Positions 1 through 6,260 of a DNA stretch of 8,798 bases are shown in pieces (the stretch's first letter is position 1; each line of letters begins with the position of its first letter). Position numbers and translations under genes: made by a program. Origin of the DNA: 13-1-40CM-70-15 sp964641215. GTDB taxonomy: Bacteria; Gemmatimonadota; Gemmatimonadetes; Gemmatimonadales; GWC2-71-9. The stretch is from assembly GCA_964641215.1 (NCBI GenBank), contig CAZXKD010000121.1, forward strand, positions 1-8,798, read 5' to 3'. The notes under the pieces are model-generated. The model was not told the DNA's origin. It did not search any database and saw nothing but the letters and a program-made list of their open reading frames with translations.

Positions 1-875
1 CCGGCCGCGCTGGGGGTGTTCGCGGCCCGCCTCCCGGCGTGGGCCGAGCGCTTCCCTGGCGCCGCCCCGGGGGGGGGGGAGGCAAGGCCGGGGACCTCAG
101 CCTCGGGGGGGCGTTTCGCGAGGTGGTGCGGGCGGTGTGTGGGGAGCAGCCCTGCGTCCTCGTTTTGGATGACGCCCAATGGCTCGATCGGGAGTCGTTG
201 CTCGCCGGTGCGGCGATCGCCCGGGACCTCCGCGCCCTACCGTGCCTTCTCATTCTCACGGCGCCGTCCGTTCCGGGCCGCGTCGAGCTCGACGGCCTGC
301 GGTCGCGGCTCGGTCGCGAAGCGCGGGGCGCGGTGGTGACGCTCGCGGCGCTGCCGCGGGAAGAGCTGCACGCCTTGGCCCGGTCGGCCCTGCCGCACTA
401 CGACGAGAGGCAGATCGATCGTGTGGTGCGGCGCGTGGCGACCGATTCGGCGGGACTGCCGTTGCTGGCGGTCGAGCTGCTCCACGCCGTGGCTCTGGGG
501 CTCGAGTTGGGCACGATGGCAGGTGCCTGGCCCGAACCACTTCGGACGCTGGATCAGACGCTCCCGGGTGGCTTCCCTGACGCGGTGGTCGGCGCGATTC
601 GCGTGAACTATCGGCGACTCTCGAAAGACGGTCAGGCCGTGCTCGCGGCCGCGGCGGTGCTGGGCGGATGCGTGCGGGCCGAGCGGCTGCGCCGCGCCAC
701 TGATCTCGGATCGGACGCGGTCCAGGTCGCCCTCGACGAGTTGGAGTGGCAGCGCTGGCTGACGGCGGAGGGACGTGGGTACGCGTTCGTGGCGCGGATC
801 ATCCGCGATCTGGTGGAACGGGACCTGCTCAACGAGGGGCAGCGCCGGCGGATCCGCGAGGCGGCCGCGCGGTGA
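1..875 (+). CDS. AAA/STAND-type ATPase regulator, C-terminal part (5'-truncated, frame break)
   Basis: C-terminal part of a large signal-transduction ATPase of the kind found in BTAD/LuxR-like regulators and kinase-linked AAA_16 proteins; the Walker A region lies before the window. The reading frame from about 111 on contains a clear Walker B block (VLVLDDAQWLD, about 156-188) with the family's DDxQWxD pattern, then helical sensor/lid regions and a winged-helix-like tail (LSKDGQAVLAAAAVLGG, then a basic end near GQRRRIREAAAR). The start of the window reads sensibly in a different frame (frame 1: LGVFAARLPAWAERFPG). The frames switch at an 11-G run (69-79): one extra G or two fewer would restore a single ORF. 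This is either a homopolymer sequencing error or a real frameshift. An in-frame ATG at 39 lies inside the wrongly framed part and is probably not a start. The effector domain is unseen, so the exact role is unknown. Confidence 0.7.
   Translation, partial: GRAGGVRGPPPGVGRALPWRRPGGGGGKAGDLSLGGAFREVVRAVCGEQPCVLVLDDAQWLDRESLLAGAAIARDLRALPCLLILTAPSVPGRVELDGLRSRLGREARGAVVTLAALPREELHALARSALPHYDERQIDRVVRRVATDSAGLPLLAVELLHAVALGLELGTMAGAWPEPLRTLDQTLPGGFPDAVVGAIRVNYRRLSKDGQAVLAAAAVLGGCVRAERLRRATDLGSDAVQVALDELEWQRWLTAEGRGYAFVARIIRDLVERDLLNEGQRRRIREAAAR
69..79 (+). repeat. 11-G homopolymer at a frame break
   Basis: Eleven consecutive G bases. Upstream the protein-like frame is frame 1; downstream it is frame 3. 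Restoring continuity needs a net change of +1 (or -2) G, as expected from homopolymer miscounting. Strand slippage in vivo is the alternative. Confidence 0.8.
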
Positions 876-983
876 TGCCGGGACGCAAGGAAATGCTCAC
901 CCGGGGGCAGATTCGGCGGTATCGCGGCACTTGACGGACTCTTGATCGGCCGATGTGAGCGTCTCCCCGTACCCACTCTCCTC

Positions 984-988
984 GGAGG
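984..988 (+). promoter_or_regulatory. Ribosome binding site of the beta-helix gene
   Basis: GGAGG six bases before the ATG at 995, the clearest Shine-Dalgarno sequence in the window. It fixes the start, which is immediately followed by the lipoprotein signal peptide. Confidence 0.75.
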
Positions 989-994
989 CCGCTC

Positions 995-2174
995 ATGTCT
1001 CGCCGCCTTTCACTTCTCCTGCTCGCTACAGCGATGATCGCCGCCTGCGACACCCCGACCGACCCGCAGCCCCTCGCCCCGTCGGCAGACCGGGTGGCCA
1101 CGGCTGCCCTGCTTGTCACCCCGGGCGGATCTATCCAGGCAGCCATCGACGCCGCTGTGCCTGGCACGGTCATCCGGATCGCACCAGGCACCTACGCCCA
1201 GGCGCTCACCATTCACACGCCGAATCTCACGCTGCTGGGCCTCGGCGGTTCAGGGGGTCAGGGTGGCGTGGTGCTGCAGAACCCCGGCACCGCGGAGGAC
1301 GGCATCTCCGTCACGGCCGAGGGCAGTGGTGTCGTCATCCGCGACCTAACGGTCCGCGGGTTCGAGGAGAACGGCGTTCACCTCGATGGCGTGGACGGCT
1401 TCCGCCTCTCCAGGATCACGGCGCAGGACAACGGCGAGTACGGGTTGTTTCCCGTGCACTCCTCCCAGGGCGTGATCGANNNNNNNNNNNNNNNNNNNNN
1501 NNNNNNNNNNNNNNNNNNNNNNNNNNNNNNNNNNNNNNNNNNNNNNNNNNNNNNNNNNNNNNNNNNNNNNNNNNNNNNNGATCTACGTGGGACAATCCCT
1601 CGATGTTGCGATCCTGGCCAATGTCACGTTCGCCAACGTGAACGGCATCGAGATCGAGAACTCCCGCGACGTCCGCGTGATCGCCAACGAGTCGTACGAC
1701 AATACCGCCGGGATCCTCGTCGTGCTCTTACCCGGCCTCGAGGTGAAGACGACAGTGGGCGTCCTCGTCGCGGGCAACAAGATCCACGACAACAACCACG
1801 TCAACTTCGGGAATCCCGCCGATATCGTGTCGTTCGTCCCGAGCGGGTCGGGGATTCTCGTCGTTGGCGCGGACCGGGTGACGGTCGAGGGCAACGCTGT
1901 CACCCGGAACCAGTTCGTGGGTATCGGCCTTGGGAGCTCGCTGCTGCTCGGCGCGCTCGCGGGGTTGCCGCCCTCGGCGTTCGCCGATATCGAGCCGAAT
2001 CCCGACGGCGCGCGGATCCGGGGGAACCGCGTAACCGGCAACGGCGGTGCGTCTCCGATCCCCTTCCTCCCCGCCGTGGACCTGCTGTGGGATGGCTCCG
2101 GGACGGATGATTGCTGGCAGGGGAACACGTTCGGGACCGTCTTTTCCCCGGTGCCACTGCCTGACTGTCACTGA
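995..2174 (+). CDS. Right-handed parallel beta-helix lipoprotein (interrupted by N gap)
   Basis: Exported protein of the parallel beta-helix (pectate-lyase-like/NosD-like) class. The ATG at 995 is preceded by GGAGG at 984-988, a well-placed ribosome site. The N-terminus is a lipoprotein signal: basic SRR, hydrophobic LSLLLLATAMIAA, lipobox IAAC with Cys18. A typical first rung follows (GGSIQAAIDAAVPGTVIRIAPGTY), then repeated short strands with turn residues such as DGISV, GVVIRDLTVRGF and ENGVHLDGV. After the gap the helix continues (GIEIENSRDVRVIANESYDNTAGI, split here by rung) and ends with a two-Cys tail (DDCWQG...PDCH). The 5' part (161 codons) is in frame 2 and the 3' part (197 residues) in frame 3, because the gap is a 100-N placeholder; one intact gene needs a true gap length divisible by 3. 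Probable role is surface carbohydrate binding or processing. No catalytic residues could be assigned. Confidence 0.8.
1480..1579. other. Assembly gap, exactly 100 N
   Basis: One hundred N, the conventional placeholder for a scaffold join of unknown length, placed inside the beta-helix gene. The flanking frames disagree at this length, which supports a placeholder rather than a measured gap. Confidence 0.97.
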
Positions 2175-2186
2175 GCGATCCACTCC

Positions 2187-2227
2187 CTGACGACGCCGTC
2201 AGTCCCGCGCTCGACCTTGAGCGCGGG
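2187..2227 (+). terminator. Two adjacent hairpins after the beta-helix gene
   Basis: Hairpin 1: CTGACG (2187-2192) pairs with CGTCAG (2197-2202) around a 4-base loop. Hairpin 2: CCCGCGCTC (2204-2212) pairs perfectly with GAGCGCGGG (2219-2227) around a 6-base loop. They start 12 bases after the stop codon. Only a short TTT (2231-2233) follows, so this is a weak or non-canonical intrinsic terminator, or a 3'-end stabiliser. Confidence 0.5.
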
Positions 2228-2276
2228 ATGTTTCGCAGGCGCGTTTCGGTTACGGAGCCGTTACTTTTCTGCACTT

Positions 2277-3743
2277 GTGAGCCACTCTTGCGAATCGCGC
2301 CGAGTCGTGTTCGTGCTGGTGGACGGCGCCCGCGCCGACGTGACGCGGGACCTTCTGGCACGGGGAGATCTGCCCAACCTCGCGCGCTGGGTGGTCGAGC
2401 CCGGCGGGTTCACCGTGGGGACGACCGTGTTCCCGTCCACGACCGGCGTGGCCTACCTCCCGTTCCTGTACGGGTGTTACCCCGGCACGGCCAACATCCC
2501 CGGGATCCGCTGGCTCGACCGCGCGGCGGCGGCGGGAGACTGGCGCTCGCAGTGGCGGGCAGCCCGCAGTTACTGCGGCGCGCAGAACAGCTGGCTGAAC
2601 CGCGACCTCGCCGCCGGGCCGGGCGTCTTCGAGCGGGTGCCGGAAAGCCTGGCCATCTGCACGCCGCTCACCAACGGGCTGCGGCGCGGGGCCCACCTCG
2701 CCAGGAGGCAGCGCGCCGTGCTTGGCTCGCTGGCCCACTACGCGGGCACGTATCCCGCGCTCGACGCGGCGGTCGCCGACGCCTGGGTGGCCGCGGCGAA
2801 CCGTCCCTGGCGGTTCCTGTTCGTCGTGTTCCCCGGGCCCGATGGGCTCGCCCACCTCCGGGGTCCGTTCCACGCGGACGTGCTCGCCTCCTACCGGGGG
2901 GTCGATCGGGCGCTCGGCCGGTTCGTGGAGCGGGCTCGTCACTCGGGACTCCCGGCGTTGTTCGTTGCGTCCGACCACGGCACCACCAGCATGCACACCC
3001 ACCGTGACGTCGCCGTCGAGCTGGAGCGCATGGGCGTACCGACGCTGCGGCACCCCATGCATGTGTGGCGGCGTGGAGCGCGCGCCGCTGTCATGGTCTC
3101 CGGGAACGCCAGCGTGCAGATCTACTTCGAGCCCCGCTCCGGCCGCGCGGCGCCTCGGACCGAGGCCGACCTGCCCGGGTCCCTGCTGCAGCGGCTGCTC
3201 GCCTTCGAAGAAGTGCGCCTCGCGGCGTTCCGGGATGGACACGGGGGCGTGGTCGTGGTCGCGGGCGGCGGGGGAGGGGGGAGGGGAGGGGGAGGGGATG
3301 CGCGCGCGCGCCTCACGGAGGACGGCCGTTGCGTCCGTTACGAGCCCTTGCGCGGTGACCCGCTCGGCCTCGGCACGGCGCCCCTCCTGCTCGAGGACCG
3401 GGAGCTCCTGGCGCGCACCGTCGGCAGCGAGTGGCCCGACGCGCCGCGCCAGCTGCTGCAGCTGTTCCGCTCGCCCCGCGCCGGCGACGTCGTCCTTGCC
3501 GCCCGCGGCGGCGCTGACTTCCGCGGCCCCTGGGAGATTCCCGAGCACAGGGCCGGCCACGGCAGCCTGATCGCCGACCACATGACGGTCCCGATCGCCG
3601 CGAGCATTCCTCTTCCCGCCGCCCCGCTGCGCACGGTGGACCTGATGCCGACGATGCTCGAGCAGCTGGGTGAGTCGATTCCGGCGGGGATCGACGGCGT
3701 GCCGTTCTCGCGGCTCGACGAGCCATCGGTGACGACGCGATGA
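2277..3743 (+). CDS. Alkaline phosphatase superfamily protein (NPP-type phosphodiesterase/nucleotide pyrophosphatase)
   Basis: Metal-dependent hydrolase or transferase acting on phospho-mono/diesters. All expected two-metal site residues are visible (numbered from the GTG at 2277): Asp16 in VLVDGAR; nucleophile Thr56 (or Thr55) in FPSTTGVAY; Asp189 and His193 in PDGLAH; Asp233-His234 in SDHG; His428 in GHGSL. The C-terminal TVDLMPTMLEQLG is typical of the fold. Length is 488 residues. The frame is open to a TTG at 2217, but that codon lies inside a hairpin; the GTG at 2277 begins just before the first core strand and is preferred, without an obvious ribosome site. No signal peptide is seen from this start, so it appears cytoplasmic, unusual for NPP relatives. 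A Gly-rich loop (about residues 330-340) is encoded by a G-run tract. The stop overlaps the next start (ATGA, 3740-3743), so the two genes are probably co-translated. Substrate unknown; a phospholipid or sphingolipid headgroup is possible from context only. Confidence 0.85.
   Translation: MSHSCESRRVVFVLVDGARADVTRDLLARGDLPNLARWVVEPGGFTVGTTVFPSTTGVAYLPFLYGCYPGTANIPGIRWLDRAAAAGDWRSQWRAARSYCGAQNSWLNRDLAAGPGVFERVPESLAICTPLTNGLRRGAHLARRQRAVLGSLAHYAGTYPALDAAVADAWVAAANRPWRFLFVVFPGPDGLAHLRGPFHADVLASYRGVDRALGRFVERARHSGLPALFVASDHGTTSMHTHRDVAVELERMGVPTLRHPMHVWRRGARAAVMVSGNASVQIYFEPRSGRAAPRTEADLPGSLLQRLLAFEEVRLAAFRDGHGGVVVVAGGGGGGRGGGGDARARLTEDGRCVRYEPLRGDPLGLGTAPLLLEDRELLARTVGSEWPDAPRQLLQLFRSPRAGDVVLAARGGADFRGPWEIPEHRAGHGSLIADHMTVPIAASIPLPAAPLRTVDLMPTMLEQLGESIPAGIDGVPFSRLDEPSVTTR
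3270..3297 (+). repeat. G-run tract, potential G-quadruplex
   Basis: Five runs of 4-6 G separated by single A bases (G5-A-G6-A-G4-A-G5-A-G4) inside the phosphodiesterase gene. The frame stays open through it and encodes a Gly-rich loop with one Arg. It satisfies the usual four-run G-quadruplex pattern on the coding strand. Confidence 0.8.
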
Positions 3744-4411
3744 GTCTCTGGCGGGCGCTCACGAAGCAGCGCGGCTCGTCGCAGTGGGACGCGGTGGTGC
3801 GCGGTACCGGCTTCGTGGCCCTGCTCGCGATCTACCCCACGATCCGCTGGCCGGCAGTGGCGGGGATCGTCGGCTTCCTGTGCATCACCATGTTCCTCCA
3901 TGGGCCGTTGGCGCCGCTGCTCCCGGCGGCCCACGAGGCGGTGTTGATGGTGGCGGGCCGGGTGTATTCGCCGCTCCTCGTGGCCGGCGTCGGCATCGCG
4001 GGCACGCTCTACATGGAATACATCAACTATTACGTGTACCAGGCCGCGCTGCTGCACCCTCGACTCGAGCGGACCCGACAGTCGAAGCTCGTCCGTGGCA
4101 CGGTCGCCCTGTTCGAGAAGTCCCCGTTCTTCTGCGTGTGGATGTGCTCGTGGAGTCCGCTGCCGTACTGGGCCGTGCGCTTCCTGGCCCCGCTCTCCGG
4201 CTACGAGGTCAGCCGCTACCTGCTGGCGACGTTCCTGGGACGGGCGCCGCGTTACTACTTCATCGCGCTGTTCGGAAAGTTCCTGCCGGTGTCGAATCTC
4301 GCACTCGCCGGCGTCACGGCGGCCATGATCGCCATCGCGGTCCTCATCGGCATGTTGCAGCGCGCGCGCCACCAGCGGGCTGCCGCGACGGGCGAGGTCG
4401 CCGCCGCCTAG
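3740..4411 (+). CDS. VTT-domain (DedA/SNARE-associated-like) integral membrane protein
   Basis: Polytopic inner-membrane protein, 223 residues. Hydrophobic segments lie at about 21-34, 39-61, 77-100, 128-150, 159-179 and 184-205. The C-terminal half matches the VTT pattern: FFCVWMCSWSPLPYWAV, then SGYEVSRYLLATFLGRAPRYYFIALFG, where the Gly-Arg-x-Pro-Arg stretch before the last helices is characteristic. VTT/DedA proteins are linked to lipid scramblase or transporter roles, including undecaprenyl-phosphate and phosphatidylethanolamine flipping in some members. The ATG overlaps the upstream stop in ATGA, so expression is probably coupled to the phosphodiesterase. The stop TAG (4409-4411) interlocks with the opposing PAP2 gene stop. 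The lipid handled here cannot be told from sequence. Confidence 0.75.
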   Translation: MSLWRALTKQRGSSQWDAVVRGTGFVALLAIYPTIRWPAVAGIVGFLCITMFLHGPLAPLLPAAHEAVLMVAGRVYSPLLVAGVGIAGTLYMEYINYYVYQAALLHPRLERTRQSKLVRGTVALFEKSPFFCVWMCSWSPLPYWAVRFLAPLSGYEVSRYLLATFLGRAPRYYFIALFGKFLPVSNLALAGVTAAMIAIAVLIGMLQRARHQRAAATGEVAAA

Positions 4412-5295
4412 CGCGAGGCCTCGAGCACGCTGACGACGGCGGGCTCCGGGGCGGGCGCTTTCACCCACTGCATCGTCGCCAGCATGGCCCCGGCCACCAC
4501 CAGGCCGCTCAGGGCGTCCACCCCGTAATGGAACTGCCCGTACACCACGGCGAGGGTGAGCCCCACCGTCAGAGGGAGCAGGATCAGCCCCAGCGGCCGG
4601 GAGTAGCGCAGCGCCATGCCGGTGGCGACGACCGAGGCGGCCACGTGCGAGGATGGGAACGCCGCTCCCCAGGAGTCCCCGCGGTCGAGCAGCCACTGCG
4701 CCCAGCGCGCCGGCGGGATGTTCGTCGCCGCGTTGTGGGCGAGGTCGAACACGTAGCGCGGCCCCGCCACGGGAAAGAAGAGGAACGCCAGGTAGCAGAG
4801 GTAGAACGTCACGATGACCGCGAAGATCGTGTCGCGCGCGGCCTCACGGCGACGGAGCAGCCACAGCCCGAACGGCGAGGCCCAGAGGATCGGGTAGTAC
4901 GACAGGTAGCAGACGTGCAGAATCCATGACAGCGTGACGTTCGGCATCTCCCGGATCCAGCGATAGCTCACCTCCGAGCCGAACATCCACACCTCGAGGC
5001 GCTGAATCCACCAGTCGTTCTGGAACCCCGCGTCGAGCGTGAGCACGCCGATCTCCCCGTACAGCGCCGGGAGGAGCAGCATCGGGTACCAGTCGCCGAG
5101 GAACCGGCCCACCTGGCCTGACGCGCGGGCGCGCGGGGCGAGCAGGACGACAACCAGCACCAGGGCGTGGGCCACGAACAGCCAGCCGCCCCCCGGCACC
5201 TCGCCGCTGTAGGAGACCAGCAGCGCGATCGTCGCCGCCGCCAGGTACAGGAGCGTGGCGATGTCGATGGCAGTGAAGGGGATCAGTCGCTTCAC
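4408..5295 (-). CDS. PAP2-superfamily membrane enzyme, Aur1/inositol-phosphorylceramide-synthase-like
   Basis: Integral membrane phosphatase or phosphotransferase of 295 residues with about 7-8 hydrophobic segments (near 10-30, 38-53, 69-87, 121-147, 156-175, 216-229, 235-252, 259-278). PAP2 motifs are in order: a degenerate first motif FFPVAGPRY (173-181), PSSHVA with His217, and FHYGVD with His256 and Asp260. The usual SRxxxxxH start of motif 3 is replaced by VYGQFH, and AGPRY plus HYxxD resemble Aur1/PAP2_3 and sphingomyelin-synthase enzymes more than plain phosphatidate phosphatases. Those use the His-His-Asp triad to move a phosphoryl headgroup to ceramide. As the last gene of a ceramide operon it is the natural candidate for headgroup attachment; dephosphorylating a lipid is the alternative. 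The start chosen is the GTG at 5295, overlapping the upstream stop in GTGA, with AGGG six bases before it. An ATG at 5319 is possible; longer starts run into the CerR-like gene. Confidence 0.8.
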   Translation of the reverse strand: MKRLIPFTAIDIATLLYLAAATIALLVSYSGEVPGGGWLFVAHALVLVVVLLAPRARASGQVGRFLGDWYPMLLLPALYGEIGVLTLDAGFQNDWWIQRLEVWMFGSEVSYRWIREMPNVTLSWILHVCYLSYYPILWASPFGLWLLRRREAARDTIFAVIVTFYLCYLAFLFFPVAGPRYVFDLAHNAATNIPPARWAQWLLDRGDSWGAAFPSSHVAASVVATGMALRYSRPLGLILLPLTVGLTLAVVYGQFHYGVDALSGLVVAGAMLATMQWVKAPAPEPAVVSVLEASR

Positions 5296-6260
5296 AGCCA
5301 ACCCTGTGCGCGATACCATGTCGCCGTTCGCTGCACGCCCGTCTCCAGGTCCGTGAGAGCCTGCCAGCCAGTGTCCCGCATGAGGGCGTCCGCCCGGCAC
5401 GTCCACGCCGGAGCCAGAAATTCGTCTGCTTTGTCCGCGGAGAGCAAGGTCGCCCGGCCGGCCAGGTGCGCCACCGAGCCGATCGCCCAGAGCAGCCCCC
5501 GCGCCAGTGAGGCCGGCAGCGGGAGGATTCGCGGCGTCCGTCCGATGGCGCGGCCGACAGCGAGCACCAAGCCCCGGCTGGTCGTCGTCGTCGGGTGGGC
5601 AGCGTAGTAGACTTGGCGGGCGGCGGGCGGGCTCGTGGCCGCCGCGATCAGGGCCCGGGCCAGATCCCCGGCGTATATGACCGAGAGCTCCTGCGATCCG
5701 TCACCGAAGACCGGGGCGAGCCCGGTTCGGGCCACCCTGAAGAGCTTCAAGACCTCCCGATCCCACTCCCCATACACCACCGGCGCTCGGACGATGGTCC
5801 AGGGGAAGCCCCCCGCCCGCACCAGCACCTCGCCGGCCAGCTTGCTGCGGCCATACACCGTGACCGGGGCCGGGGGCCGGGTCTCGTCGATCGGCCGTCC
5901 CGGCACCGTGGGTCCCCCAGCCGCCAGGGACGACACGTACAGGAACCGACCCGGCGGATCGGCGGTTGCCGCCTCCAGCAGGTCGGCGGTGCGGTCCCGG
6001 TTCACGGCCATGAACTCGCGCGCGTTCCTGGCGCTGATCAGACCGGCCAGGTGAAAGATCACTTCTGCGCCGGCGCAGCCTGCCTGGAGCGCGTCCGCGT
6101 TGCCTAGGTCGCCGCGCACGATCCGGACGCCGGACCACCCGAGGGCGTCGGCTTTGGTGGGCGAGCGGACCAGGCACGTCACCTGGTCGCCGCGCTCGAG
6201 CAGGGCGCGGACCAGGTGGGCGCCGACAAAGCCGGTCCCCCCGGTCACGAAGACCCTCAC
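5292..6260 (-). CDS. cerR: NAD(P)-dependent epimerase/dehydratase, CerR-type ceramide reductase
   Basis: Extended short-chain dehydrogenase, 322 residues, cytoplasmic. The N-terminal Rossmann nucleotide motif is GGTGFVG (7-13); GDL near 50-52 and HLAG at 70-73 are typical; the catalytic set is Ser111 (YVSS), Tyr136 and Lys140 (YGRSK); a PVVYGEWD block follows. The C-terminal half is the substrate domain. In Caulobacter-type ceramide synthesis an enzyme of this family (CerR) reduces the 3-keto group of N-acyl-3-ketosphinganine; the assignment here rests on its place directly after Spt- and ceramide-synthase-like genes. Taken alone, hopanoid- or sugar-type epimerases would also fit. The start is the GTG at 6260: it opens exactly at MRVFVTGG, overlaps the upstream stop in GTGA (6257-6260), and has AAGG 4 bases before it. 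In-frame upstream starts give tails inside the upstream gene. A run of four Thr codons sits near 5580-5600. Confidence 0.8.
   Translation of the reverse strand: MRVFVTGGTGFVGAHLVRALLERGDQVTCLVRSPTKADALGWSGVRIVRGDLGNADALQAGCAGAEVIFHLAGLISARNAREFMAVNRDRTADLLEAATADPPGRFLYVSSLAAGGPTVPGRPIDETRPPAPVTVYGRSKLAGEVLVRAGGFPWTIVRAPVVYGEWDREVLKLFRVARTGLAPVFGDGSQELSVIYAGDLARALIAAATSPPAARQVYYAAHPTTTTSRGLVLAVGRAIGRTPRILPLPASLARGLLWAIGSVAHLAGRATLLSADKADEFLAPAWTCRADALMRDTGWQALTDLETGVQRTATWYRAQGWL

Noticed and set aside
875..934. Small 19-codon ORF after the regulator
   Set aside because: Start overlaps the stop, but there is no ribosome site and the peptide looks like a degenerate copy of the upstream C-terminus rather than a gene.
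945..954. ATCGGCCGAT palindrome as an operator before the beta-helix gene
   Set aside because: A single 10-bp palindrome in GC-rich DNA is weak evidence, and no convincing promoter pair surrounds it.
2250..3581. 443-codon minus-strand open frame opposite the phosphodiesterase
   Set aside because: The plus strand carries every expected metal ligand; the minus frame has no recognisable fold.
3338..4696. 452-codon minus-strand open frame spanning parts of three genes
   Set aside because: It crosses the convergent junction and overlaps well-supported genes on both strands; low-complexity shadow.
4408..5406. Longer start for the PAP2 gene at 5406
   Set aside because: The added N-terminus overlaps the upstream gene by over 100 bases and is not membrane-like; the GTG at 5295 gives a 4-base overlap and a ribosome-site-like AGGG.
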